Below, piece after piece: positions 17,133 through 24,654 of a stretch of DNA of 63,853 nucleotides (position 1 is its first letter; each line of letters starts with the position of its first letter). Origin of the DNA: Proteocatella sp041738345 (GTDB taxonomy: Bacteria; Bacillota; Clostridia; Peptostreptococcales; Filifactoraceae); contig JBGSPX010000036.1 of NCBI GenBank assembly GCA_041738345.1, positions 1 through 63,853 of the forward strand. Direction: 5' to 3'. The notes under the pieces are model-generated. The model did not search any database. It was given only the letters and a program-made list of their open reading frames with translations, and was not told the DNA's origin. Made by a program: the position numbers and the translations under genes.

Positions 17133-17196
17133 ATTCAAATCCTCCTTCTGGCATAGCCATAGTATAAAATTTTCAAAATATTGAGTATTTTTCCAT

Positions 17197-17225
17197 ATTA
17201 TATCGCAAAGCTAGAACTTTTGCAA
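17197..17225 (-). promoter_or_regulatory. Promoter of the EF-G-like gene
   Basis: Minus-strand -35 TTGCAA (17220-17225), a 17-bp spacer and perfect -10 TATAAT (17197-17202). Confidence 0.75.
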
Positions 17226-17249
17226 TTGTTTTCATTAGTTTTTTAACAA

Positions 17250-17285
17250 ATAAAAAAGGCTTTTGTGATTACTCACAAAAGCCTT
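17250..17285 (-). terminator. Terminator after the stalk-like exported protein gene
   Basis: A perfect 13-bp stem AAGGCTTTTGTGA / TCACAAAAGCCTT with a 4-nt loop, then a U-rich run on the minus strand. Confidence 0.92.
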
Positions 17286-17293
17286 CAATTGGT

Positions 17294-18283
17294 CTATTTC
17301 TTTAACAAGCCAAGGATTTCATCACTTACATAGGTTGCCCCTTTTTCTAAAATAGAAGGTGTAGTCGCAGTCTTTTCAATACCATTTACTCTATATTTTG
17401 TAGTCCCTACAAAAATCTCTATAACATCTTCACCTTTTGACAAGATTACAATTTTAGTTTTAGGGTTCCAATTTACTTTATATCCCATACTTTTAGCTTC
17501 TTTTGATATAGCTATCTTAGTATGTGCAGTTGACTTATTCCCTTTATTATCTAAATTAGAATTTGAATTTGGTCCTGATTGTTCTTTTTTCTCATTTTCT
17601 AAAGAAGGCATTACCATTACTTTAACTACTCCATCTGCAAGAGTTTGTGCTGGAATACTTCTTGTAGTTGCGCCATATATAACAAGCAATTCTTTATTTG
17701 CTAAATCTTTTTCTGTAATAAGCTGTTTAGTTTTATATGCTTCAAGCTTTGTATTTTCATTAATCACAAGTTTTAAACTTCCATCTGAACTTACTAGTTC
17801 TTCATTGAATTTATCTAATTTTACATTATTTTCTGAGTTTTGAACTATAATCATCATAGGAGTCATCTGTCCTGGATAACTAAGTGCCATTGGAGTATGT
17901 GAAGTATATATAGCTATAACCTTATCTCCAGCTTTTATATCCTTTGCGTCCATAACTTGACCATCTTTAGTACCTATTATCATAGTATTTAAATGAAACA
18001 TTATTGAGTTGGTTTCATTTTCTTTTACCGTTATCTTGCTATCTGCAATTTCAGTTACTTCACCTTGAAGCGAAATATATTTAGCATCTTCCACAACAAC
18101 TTCTTTTTGAGCATCTTCTTTTACTTGAGTTGTTTTTGTGTCATCTTCCTTTATTTGGTCTTCTACTGTTGGTTTATTTGAATTTTCAACATTTTTACCT
18201 TTTTCTGCACTAGCTCCTACTGGAATAACCATCAATACTCCTGCTACCATAAGCGCAGTTAATTTTTTTATATCTCTTTTCAT
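17294..18283 (-). CDS. Exported protein with copper-amine-oxidase-N-like C-terminal domain
   Basis: About 329 residues. Signal peptide at the N-terminus (KRDIKK, hydrophobic stretch, cut near ASA-EK). A charged Lys/Glu linker follows, then two related beta-rich segments (about 75-235) with repeated patterns such as EVTEIADSKITVKENE. The last 75 residues (from TKIAISKEAKSMGY to the end) resemble the stalk domain often named copper amine oxidase N-terminal domain in clostridial surface proteins. No enzyme motif is visible and the role is unknown. ATG at 18283 has GGAGGG upstream; the longer frame's start lacks one. It has its own terminator. Confidence 0.75.
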   Translation of the reverse strand: MKRDIKKLTALMVAGVLMVIPVGASAEKGKNVENSNKPTVEDQIKEDDTKTTQVKEDAQKEVVVEDAKYISLQGEVTEIADSKITVKENETNSIMFHLNTMIIGTKDGQVMDAKDIKAGDKVIAIYTSHTPMALSYPGQMTPMMIIVQNSENNVKLDKFNEELVSSDGSLKLVINENTKLEAYKTKQLITEKDLANKELLVIYGATTRSIPAQTLADGVVKVMVMPSLENEKKEQSGPNSNSNLDNKGNKSTAHTKIAISKEAKSMGYKVNWNPKTKIVILSKGEDVIEIFVGTTKYRVNGIEKTATTPSILEKGATYVSDEILGLLKK

Positions 18284-18447
18284 AAATATCCCTCCGAATC
18301 TAAAAAATAATCCCAAAACAAAGGTTTACCACAATCTAACCTATATCTATTCTACTATATATATACCCACAAATCCATAACAGTTACTATACAGTTCTAT
18401 TACGATATGCTTACATAATTACAGCACTTTTACAAAAATTAGGTTAT

Positions 18448-19275
18448 TTATAAATTGATATCAAATACTGCTATTTCTGGTATATTTAAAAACCTAAACG
18501 GCATTTTGGTATTCCCTATCCCTGAACTTACATAAAGTTTTTGTTCCTCTGAAATATCATACATTCCCTTATCATACTTTTCGCCAAGTGGAACTTTTTT
18601 TAATGCCCCTTTAAAAGGAAGTCTAACCTGTCCTCCATGAGTATGTCCGGAAAGTGCGAGTTCATATGGCTCGCCTTCAAAAGTATCTATTGTATCCGGT
18701 TCATGAAGAAGTACGATATCATAGTATCTTTCTTTTATAAGAAAGTTTATTTTTTCGTAATTAGGTTTTCCCAAAAGTCCATCATCTACACCAACTATAT
18801 TTACCGATATTTTATTGTTCAAGTGATACTGAACTGCATCGTTTACAAGTACTTTAAATCCAGCATTTTCCATAGTTTTCTTATAATATTTATGTCCTTG
18901 AGCGCCATAATCATGATTTCCATAGACTGCAAATTTCCCTTTAGTAGCTTTCATAGTTCCTAACACTGATGAGATTGATTTTAAGTCTGTATTTTCATTA
19001 ATTTCATCTACAAGATCCCCTGTAAATACTATTATATCTGGTTCTTGCATGTTTATTACTCTCGCTAGTTTTTCTAAATTCTTTACAGAATAATATTCTC
19101 CTATATGAGTGTCTGAAAACTGCACCACTTTTAGTTTTGCTGAAGAAAGTGTCCCTAATTCAAATTTATTTACTCTAAGCAAATTAGGCTCCAAAAACAT
19201 TGCATACCCTAATACCATCATAGCTATTAGCGCTAAAATTATCAATTTGTTCAATATATTAAAAATAAATTTCAT
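18448..19275 (-). CDS. Membrane-anchored metallophosphoesterase (YkuE/YaeI-like)
   Basis: The 275-residue protein starts with one hydrophobic segment (about 6-26), suggesting a membrane anchor with the enzyme outside or at the membrane. The calcineurin-like motifs are all present: SDTHIGE, FTGDLVD, YGNHDY, LLHEPD and SGHTHGGQ, giving the two-metal site. YkuE and YaeI relatives act on lipid or wall-linked phosphoesters, but the substrate here is not known. It lies 19 bp after the YczE-type gene on the same strand, so the two are probably co-transcribed. Confidence 0.9.
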   Translation of the reverse strand: MKFIFNILNKLIILALIAMMVLGYAMFLEPNLLRVNKFELGTLSSAKLKVVQFSDTHIGEYYSVKNLEKLARVINMQEPDIIVFTGDLVDEINENTDLKSISSVLGTMKATKGKFAVYGNHDYGAQGHKYYKKTMENAGFKVLVNDAVQYHLNNKISVNIVGVDDGLLGKPNYEKINFLIKERYYDIVLLHEPDTIDTFEGEPYELALSGHTHGGQVRLPFKGALKKVPLGEKYDKGMYDISEEQKLYVSSGIGNTKMPFRFLNIPEIAVFDINL

Positions 19276-19294
19276 TTTCTCCTCTAAACTACTC

Positions 19295-19966
19295 CTATTC
19301 TACTTTTTCTGATATCAACATTTCTGTTTTTTTAAAATAATCATCTATATATTTATGTTTTACCGCTTTTACATCAAATTTTAAAAAGTCAAATATAAGC
19401 TTCATAACTGGCCCTGCAAAAATAGCACATATTATGGTTCCTACTCCAAAACTTCCTCCTAAAAAATAACCTACTACTACCGCTGTACTTTCTATCGCAC
19501 TTCTCAAAAACTGTACCGATAAATTAGTTTTCTTAGCAAGTGCTACCATAAGCCCATCTCTTGGCCCTGCTCCTAAGCCCTGACTTATATAGAGCCATAT
19601 TCCTATATTCATAAAAAACATACCTATAAATAAATATAAAATCTGAATTACAAATATATCACTTGTGTGAATTATATCCCAAGAAATTATCCAGTCTACA
19701 AATAATCCTATATTTATCATATTAAATATAGTCCCAAATCCAATTTTTGCACCCAGTATATAATCTATTCCTATTATAATAGCTGAAGCTAAAATCCCGG
19801 CTCTTCCTATTCTTATGCCAAAGGTTTGAGCCATTCCACTATGAAGTACCTCCCAAGGCGCCATTCCACTTCCTGATTTTATATAAAAAACCGTTCCTAA
19901 TGCACAAAAAAAGAAACCTATGTTTAATAAAATTAATTTTTTAATAATTTTTTTTGAGCTTTCCAT
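19295..19966 (-). CDS. YczE/YyaS-type integral membrane protein
   Basis: A 223-residue protein with about five hydrophobic segments. The repeated small-residue segments GSGMAPWEVLHSGMA and GLGAGPRDGLMVALAKKT are hallmarks of the YczE/YitT-like membrane family (COG2364). Relatives have been linked to export or lipopeptide production, but the function is unclear. The longest frame starts five codons upstream, but its ribosome site AAGGAG would lie inside the coding region. ATG at 19966 fits best. A 30-bp perfect palindrome lies 22 bp upstream and may be an operator. It is the first gene of a two-gene operon with the phosphoesterase. Confidence 0.85.
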   Translation of the reverse strand: MESSKKIIKKLILLNIGFFFCALGTVFYIKSGSGMAPWEVLHSGMAQTFGIRIGRAGILASAIIIGIDYILGAKIGFGTIFNMINIGLFVDWIISWDIIHTSDIFVIQILYLFIGMFFMNIGIWLYISQGLGAGPRDGLMVALAKKTNLSVQFLRSAIESTAVVVGYFLGGSFGVGTIICAIFAGPVMKLIFDFLKFDVKAVKHKYIDDYFKKTEMLISEKVE

Positions 19967-19987
19967 CAAATTCTCCTTCATACCCCA

Positions 19988-20017
19988 TTTAAATAATATG
20001 ATATCATATTATTTAAA
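19988..20017. repeat. 30-bp perfect palindrome upstream of the YczE-type gene
   Basis: Each arm is TTTAAATAATATGAT and its exact complement, with no spacer. It has no following U run in either direction, so it is not a simple terminator. It lies just before the ribosome site of the YczE-type gene, where a dimeric repressor could bind. Confidence 0.85.
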
Positions 20018-20059
20018 ATATTAATAGTTTTAACCACTATTATATTATTTATTACTTAG

Positions 20060-20165
20060 AAGTGACATACTCCCACCACTTGAAGAAGTGGGGGCTTATC
20101 GTTCGAGTAGCCTAATGGCTACAGCATAAGCGAGCTATCCCCGTGTGCCCCACGGTTCTTTTGTA
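20060..20165 (-). ncRNA. Predicted omega RNA (reRNA) of the TnpB element
   Basis: Directly after the tnpB stop the minus-strand RNA can fold three compact hairpins: CCGTG / CACGG (20141-20155), GTAGCC / GGCTAC (20107-20122) and CCCCCACTT / AAGTGGTGGG with a CTTC loop (20072-20094). Known omega RNAs come from the tnpB 3' end and the right end of the element and place the guide just past that end. By analogy the guide would be the flanking sequence below about 20058. The 5' limit may extend into tnpB. Confidence 0.55.
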
Positions 20166-20167
20166 AT

Positions 20168-21259
20168 TTATGCTGATAATATACGCATACCTTCGTTTCT
20201 AATATTGATGCTTGCATTATAGTCTCGATCTAGAATTAGACCACAGTGCTCACAGTGATAGGTGCGGTCTGAGAGTGATAAGGTATCCTTTATTTGACTG
20301 CATCCACTGCACATTTTTGAGCTTGGGAACCATTTGTCAATCTTTACAAGTTGCTTTCCTTGCTCTTTCAGTTTGTAATCAAGCATGGACGTGAACGCTC
20401 CAAATGAATTGTCTGAAACGCTTTTACCAAAATTGAGTGCTTGTGACATGCCTTTCATGCTAAGGTCTTCAATACATACTGCGTCAACGGCATTGGTTAT
20501 CTGCCTAGATGCTTTGTGTAAGAAATCCTTTCGCTGATTAGCTACTTTTTCATGGAGTCTTGAGACCTTCATGCGTTGTTTGTTTCTGTTATTACTGCCG
20601 ATTTCACATTTTGATAGCTTCCTTTGTTCTTTTTTAAGTTTTTCAAGGGACAACCTGTAATAGCGTGGATACTCTGCCGACACACCATCCGATGTTATAA
20701 ACAGCTCTTTCATTGAGTAATCCAAGCCTAAAAACGATTCTGGTTTTACTGGCTCTATATTCTGTTCGTATTCATACAGAATACTTGCAAAATACTTTCC
20801 TGTTGGTGTTTTGCTGATTGTTACCGATTTTAGTTTGTAATCTTTTGGTACTTCCCTGTGTTGCTTGATTTTAACTGCTTTTAGCTTTGGAAGTGTCAGA
20901 TTGCCATCTTCTAACTTTATATTTCCGTTTACGCTGTTGGTTGTATAACTTCGATGGTTGCTCTTTCTTGATTTGAATTTTGGAAATCCAACCGATTTGT
21001 CTCGAAAAAAATTCTTATAGGCTTTGTTCAAATTAAGTTGTGCATTTGCAAGGGCTAAGCTATCTACTTCTTTTAGCCATTCAAATTCCTTTTTGTACTG
21101 AGCAGGTGTGTTATTCAAGCTTTCACCAGTCTCTTTATAGTACTCAATCCGATCTGATAGCATTTTATTATAGACAAAGCGAACACAGCCAAATGTTTTG
21201 GCTAGAAATATTTCTTGCTCTCTTGTTGGATATATTCGGAATTTGAATGCCTTATTCAA
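20168..21259 (-). CDS. tnpB: TnpB, RNA-guided endonuclease of IS200/IS605 type
   Basis: The 363-residue protein has the N-terminal FKFRIYPT start, then a split RuvC nuclease: Asp180 (LGLDYS), Glu264 (CIEDLS) and Asp346 (DRDYNAS). A CxxC pair is at 317-320 and another at 336-339, forming the zinc ribbon between the last two motifs. The acidic-residue spacing matches active TnpB proteins, so the nuclease looks intact. It is slightly shorter than the well-studied 408-residue ISDra2 protein. TnpB cuts DNA next to a short TAM, guided by the omega RNA. ATG overlaps the tnpA stop (ATGA). Confidence 0.95.
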   Translation of the reverse strand: MNKAFKFRIYPTREQEIFLAKTFGCVRFVYNKMLSDRIEYYKETGESLNNTPAQYKKEFEWLKEVDSLALANAQLNLNKAYKNFFRDKSVGFPKFKSRKSNHRSYTTNSVNGNIKLEDGNLTLPKLKAVKIKQHREVPKDYKLKSVTISKTPTGKYFASILYEYEQNIEPVKPESFLGLDYSMKELFITSDGVSAEYPRYYRLSLEKLKKEQRKLSKCEIGSNNRNKQRMKVSRLHEKVANQRKDFLHKASRQITNAVDAVCIEDLSMKGMSQALNFGKSVSDNSFGAFTSMLDYKLKEQGKQLVKIDKWFPSSKMCSGCSQIKDTLSLSDRTYHCEHCGLILDRDYNASINIRNEGMRILSA

Positions 21260-21657
21260 TGCTTTTCACCTTGACTTTCTATGTATTTTTTTATAATTTC
21301 TATCGGTGCACCACCCGTTGTAAGCAGACAAAAGCTTCTTGACCAAAAGTATTCTTTCCAAAGCTTCTCACGAATCATAGGATATTCTTTTTTCAGTAAC
21401 CTTGAACTAGCACTTTTGTATGCATTTATGAATTTTGATAGTTCGCTGTTGGGATGTGCTTTGAATAGTATATGAATATGATCTTTATCGTGGTTCCATT
21501 CAATGAGTGTCATATTATAGCTTGGTGCAATATATTCAAATATTTCTTTCGCTCGGTCAGATAATGCATCATCAAATACTTTTCGTCTGTATTTCACTAC
21601 CAATACAAGATGATAATACATCAAGAATACCGAATGGTTATTATTGTCTATTTTCAT
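21256..21657 (-). CDS. tnpA: TnpA, Y1 HUH transposase of IS200/IS605
   Basis: 133 residues. HUH metal-binding motif HIH (in KDHIHILFKAHP) and a single catalytic Tyr near residue 126 (IIKKYIESQ), both required for single-strand transposition. The longest frame extends 22 codons upstream, but ATG at 21657 has GAGGT before it and gives the family-length protein. The sequence looks complete, so the element may still be mobile. Overlap with tnpB suggests coupled translation. Confidence 0.95.
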   Translation of the reverse strand: MKIDNNNHSVFLMYYHLVLVVKYRRKVFDDALSDRAKEIFEYIAPSYNMTLIEWNHDKDHIHILFKAHPNSELSKFINAYKSASSRLLKKEYPMIREKLWKEYFWSRSFCLLTTGGAPIEIIKKYIESQGEKH

Positions 21658-21723
21658 TCTTTTTACCTCATTTATATATTTTACTACTGAATACAGTATA
21701 TAACAGTTTAGAGTCAAAAACAA

Positions 21724-21792
21724 GCCGATTCATCCCCCACCTTCGCTCTCACTTCATGAGTAAGGTGGTTTAGAGGTGGGGGACTTCTCGGC
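21724..21792. repeat. Left-end hairpin of the IS200/IS605 element
   Basis: Nested inverted repeats: outer GCCGA / TCGGC (21724-21728, 21788-21792), inner CCCCCACCT / AGGTGGGGG (21734-21742, 21774-21782), with a further small dyad in the loop. Such subterminal hairpins are what TnpA recognises. Confidence 0.75.
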
Positions 21793-21892
21793 TATTTCAG
21801 TTAAAATTTCTCTTTTAAAATCAATATATTATGGATATATTATATTTTTTTTGATATAATTATTCTGTTGTTAATAGAAAGGAAGTTTTAAT

Positions 21893-22339
21893 ATGCGCAG
21901 TTTTAAAAAAATATTGTTCCTAACGTTTTTGATTACAGGATCTTTTTTGGCTAGAGATACCGTAACAATAACAGGTCCACTTGATATGTCTCCAGTCCTT
22001 ACAATATTACTTACTTCTTTTTTTTCATCACTCATACTAATCAATGCTACGGAAAATCGTAAAACTCAAAATCATAGTAAATTAAGACTATCTCTAGTTT
22101 CACTTTGCATCGGATTGATAAGCTTGTTTGGAGCATATGTATTCAATATTTCAAGCTATTCCAAAATGTATAGTCCATCTAGTCTTTTTGATAATATTAA
22201 ACAAGCTTTTTTTAGCTTATACAATTATGGCTATGTAACACTTATTCTATGCTTGATTTTTGGAGTTCTTGTAGGTTCTAGTAAAAAATTAGGTAAAACG
22301 CAGCACTATAAATCAAGTAAGCATAAATACAATTATTAA
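21893..22339 (+). CDS. Small integral membrane protein, unknown function
   Basis: A 148-residue protein with about four hydrophobic segments (roughly 6-22, 33-52, 66-90, 111-130) and a Lys/His/Tyr-rich hydrophilic tail. I do not recognise a family. The ATG follows AAAGGAAG. A TATAAT box lies at 21855-21860 without a convincing -35. A perfect terminator follows. It stands alone beside the IS element and convergent to the ABC permease gene. Confidence 0.65.
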   Translation: MRSFKKILFLTFLITGSFLARDTVTITGPLDMSPVLTILLTSFFSSLILINATENRKTQNHSKLRLSLVSLCIGLISLFGAYVFNISSYSKMYSPSSLFDNIKQAFFSLYNYGYVTLILCLIFGVLVGSSKKLGKTQHYKSSKHKYNY

Positions 22340-22352
22340 TTATATATTTTTA

Positions 22353-22388
22353 CATCAAAAAAGAGAGGGAATCCTCTCTTTTTTGATG
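22353..22388. terminator. Bidirectional terminator
   Basis: A perfect 16-bp stem with a GAAT loop; each arm contains a run of six A or T, so it can stop transcription from both convergent genes. Confidence 0.9.
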
Positions 22389-22402
22389 CTTTCAAAAAGC
22401 TT

Positions 22403-23221
22403 TTATTCTAAATTTAATTTCTTAGTCATAAGATGATTTGTGATGAAATAGTATACAACTATTTTTATGACATAGAATAAAGAGATTATCCAAACAAAAT
22501 GATTTACTGCACCCATAACGCTTGCTGCATCATTTGCATATTGAACAGCATTAATAAAATCAAAGAAACCACTTTCGCCCATAGCATTTCCTATAACGCC
22601 TGTTGTTAAATTTACTAAAAAACTAACTCCTAAAAAGGCCATTATAGAACCCACAAATTTTCTTTTGAATAACTGACCTATAGATATACACATATATATC
22701 ATTATTATCATCGCTACTGAACCCAAAATTGATACAAATGTCATATTTGCCATCACATAAATTATCTGTCCTATTGCCTCTTGGCCAATCTCAACTTTTA
22801 GCATCTCTATAGCTTTAAATAAATCGGCAAACATATGTGGCTGATATCCAATTATAATAACAGATGTAACTGCAACTACTGAACTTAATATTATCCAGCA
22901 TATCGCTGCTAAGGTTTTACTTATTATTATATTTCTTGATTTTACTGGAAGTGTATGAGTTAAGTAACCTTCATCTCCATATACTGTCACAAAAAATCTT
23001 TGGATTATTAAAAAGATTGTTACTAGCATTACCGCCATCATTGTAAGTCCATAAGCAAAGGCTACTATACCCATAGTTATACTTCCAAGTGCCCCAAATT
23101 CATATATGCTCATTCCATTAAATATTTTAGTTATAATTGCAAGTGCTAATATAAGTCCATATAGAGGAAGTAATATTCTTCCACTTCCTTTAAATTCATA
23201 TTTTATCAATTTTCCTAACAT
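22403..23221 (-). CDS. ABC transporter permease of a YtrA-type operon
   Basis: A 272-residue protein with six or more hydrophobic segments, starting MLGKLIKYEFKGSGR, a pattern typical of ABC-2-like permeases next to YtrA/BcrA-type ATPases. No substrate motif is visible. It overlaps the ATPase gene by 7 bp, so the pair forms one exporter. Relatives respond to cell-envelope antibiotics, but that is family knowledge and not seen here. Confidence 0.85.
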   Translation of the reverse strand: MLGKLIKYEFKGSGRILLPLYGLILALAIITKIFNGMSIYEFGALGSITMGIVAFAYGLTMMAVMLVTIFLIIQRFFVTVYGDEGYLTHTLPVKSRNIIISKTLAAICWIILSSVVAVTSVIIIGYQPHMFADLFKAIEMLKVEIGQEAIGQIIYVMANMTFVSILGSVAMIIMIYMCISIGQLFKRKFVGSIMAFLGVSFLVNLTTGVIGNAMGESGFFDFINAVQYANDAASVMGAVNHFVWIISLFYVIKIVVYYFITNHLMTKKLNLE

Positions 23222-23916
23222 TTAAATACCTCCCTAAACAACATATCCACACTCTTGCCTTCATCTTCTCTTATTTCATCCACGCTTTTACTCATAACTA
23301 TTTCCCCATATCTTATGAATACTACTTGGTCTAAAACCTTCTCTACATCTGAAATAAGATGGGTAGATATTACTATAGTTGCATTTTCATCATAGTTATT
23401 TATTATAGTATCTAATATATAATCCCTAGCTGCTGGGTCAACCCCTGCTATAGGCTCATCTAGAAAATATATCTGAGCACGTCTGCTCATAACCAAAATA
23501 AGCTGTACTTTTTCCTTAGTTCCCTTAGACATCGTCTTTAGTCTATCTTTTTCATTTATTCCAAGCCTAGAAAGCATATCAAGGGCTCTTGTTTCATCAA
23601 AATCACTATAGAAATCTTTAAAAAAATCAATTATTCCTCTTACGGTCATATAGTCATTAAGATATGTTTTTTCTGGCAGATAAGATACTATTGATTTGGT
23701 GTCTGGCCCTGGCTTTTTCCCATCTATTAAAAGCTCTCCTCCATCTGGATGAAGTAGGCCATTTGCTAGTTTTATAAGTGTAGTTTTTCCACTTCCATTA
23801 GGTCCTAGCAGTCCTATTATCTGACCTCTTTTAAAATTTAAATCTACATTTTTCAAGGCTTCTTTATTTCCAAATTTTTTAGTTAAGCCTTTGCACTCTA
23901 GTATATAGTTGCTCAT
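23215..23916 (-). CDS. ABC transporter ATP-binding protein
   Basis: A 233-residue ATPase with Walker A GPNGSGKTT, an atypical signature loop MSKGTKEK in place of LSGGQ, Walker B FLDEPIAGVD and the STHLISDVE switch His. The altered signature is common in the YtrB/BcrA-like group. It overlaps both neighbours, the GntR regulator by one base and the permease by 7 bp, which indicates tight co-translation. Confidence 0.92.
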   Translation of the reverse strand: MSNYILECKGLTKKFGNKEALKNVDLNFKRGQIIGLLGPNGSGKTTLIKLANGLLHPDGGELLIDGKKPGPDTKSIVSYLPEKTYLNDYMTVRGIIDFFKDFYSDFDETRALDMLSRLGINEKDRLKTMSKGTKEKVQLILVMSRRAQIYFLDEPIAGVDPAARDYILDTIINNYDENATIVISTHLISDVEKVLDQVVFIRYGEIVMSKSVDEIREDEGKSVDMLFREVFKC

Positions 23917-24377
23917 TAAAATTCCCCTTCCTTAAGCAAATCTTCAAGATTTCCTACCGCTTTTGTCTTTTTTGTATTTTTAATAGAAATTTCATTTCCT
24001 TTAAATACACTTTCACCTTCAAGCAGATAATCTCTAATCATATTTTCTATTTCTTCATTGGTAAAACCTAAATTTAGCATATTTTCTACAAATGCAATAA
24101 TTTTATCGCCTGCTATTTTTTTTCTTAAATTCATTATAATAGCATCGTCTTCAGTAATAAATCTTCCACTAGTTCTCTGACTGTAGACTAAATTTATATT
24201 TTCTAACTCTTGAAGTGCTTTTTGCATCGTATTAGGATTTACCCCTGCAATGCTAGCTAGTTCTCTTACCGATTCAAGCTTATCTCCTGGTTTATAATTT
24301 CCAGATAATATACCAAGCTTGATTTTATTTACAATCTGCACATATATAGGCTTATCTTGTTCAAAATCCCATGCCAT
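23916..24377 (-). CDS. GntR-family regulator, YtrA subfamily
   Basis: 153 residues: an N-terminal winged helix (PIYVQIVNKIKLGILSGNYKPGDKL, then VNPNTMQKALQELE recognition helix) and a short helical C-terminal region, the layout of YtrA regulators. Such proteins repress their own operon with an ABC exporter. The start follows AAGGAGGG. A 10-bp inverted repeat flanks the -10 box just upstream and is the likely binding site. Confidence 0.93.
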   Translation of the reverse strand: MAWDFEQDKPIYVQIVNKIKLGILSGNYKPGDKLESVRELASIAGVNPNTMQKALQELENINLVYSQRTSGRFITEDDAIIMNLRKKIAGDKIIAFVENMLNLGFTNEEIENMIRDYLLEGESVFKGNEISIKNTKKTKAVGNLEDLLKEGEF

Positions 24378-24397
24378 ATCAAACCCTCCTTCTTAAA

Positions 24398-24445
24398 GTA
24401 TTACTGTGTTAGGTATATAATACAACAGTACAGTAATACAGTCAA
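24398..24445 (-). promoter_or_regulatory. Promoter and operator of the YtrA-type operon
   Basis: Minus-strand -35 TTGACT (24440-24445), 17-bp spacer, -10 TATTAT (24417-24422). Perfect 10-bp inverted arms GTATTACTGT (24398-24407) and ACAGTAATAC (24430-24439) sit on either side of the -10, one arm in the spacer. Confidence 0.75.
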
Positions 24446-24555
24446 GCTTTTTTACAAATTTTTTTCAAAAAAAACATAATTAAAATAAACTCTGCATATT
24501 ATGTCTTTTAAAAACCTTTATTTTTCAATGTTTACAAATTTTTTTTAAAGAACTG

Positions 24556-24584
24556 TTGACAAAAAACATTTTTAGTATTATTAT
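24556..24584 (+). promoter_or_regulatory. Promoter of the fatty acid synthesis operon
   Basis: Perfect -35 TTGACA (24556-24561), a 17-bp spacer and -10 TATTAT (24579-24584). The -10 lies in an imperfect dyad TTAGTA-N4-TATTAA, which could be an operator but does not clearly match the FapR or FabT consensus. Confidence 0.7.
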
Positions 24585-24599
24585 TAACCATATCAATAT

Positions 24600-24627
24600 T
24601 TCCATATTTTAAAATTTACATATGGAA
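24600..24627 (+). promoter_or_regulatory. Inverted repeat in the fabH leader
   Basis: Perfect 8-bp arms TTCCATAT and ATATGGAA with a 12-bp AT spacer, about 30 bp before the fabH start codon and just downstream of the expected transcription start. It may be an operator or a leader hairpin. Confidence 0.5.
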
Positions 24628-24654
24628 TTATCCATTAAAGAAAGAGGTAATATA

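Larger units (their letters stand above)
20058..21800 (-). mobile_element. IS200/IS605-family insertion sequence with tnpA and tnpB
   Basis: The element has tnpA and tnpB on the minus strand, overlapping by 4 bp. The hairpin-rich left end (21724-21792) lies before tnpA, and the hairpin-rich right end (20072-20155) lies after tnpB. There are no terminal inverted repeats, as expected for this single-strand transposition family. Exact ends cannot be fixed without an empty site; the limits given are estimates. It sits between the YczE gene's promoter region and a plus-strand membrane protein gene and disrupts neither. Confidence 0.85.

Noticed and set aside
20058..20165. CRISPR-like repeats near tnpB
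   Set aside because: The hairpins are different from each other and do not repeat at regular spacing. They fit an IS200/IS605 right end and omega RNA.
21256..21723. Longer start for tnpA at 21723 and similar upstream extensions of arsC, tsaB, tsaE, fabH, fabK, fabD, hpf and dnaB
   Set aside because: In each case a downstream start codon has the better ribosome site and matches the family N-terminus.
24556..24584. FapR operator at the fab promoter
   Set aside because: The dyad TTAGTA-N4-TATTAA only partly resembles the FapR consensus in arm and spacer, so I list it as an unassigned element.
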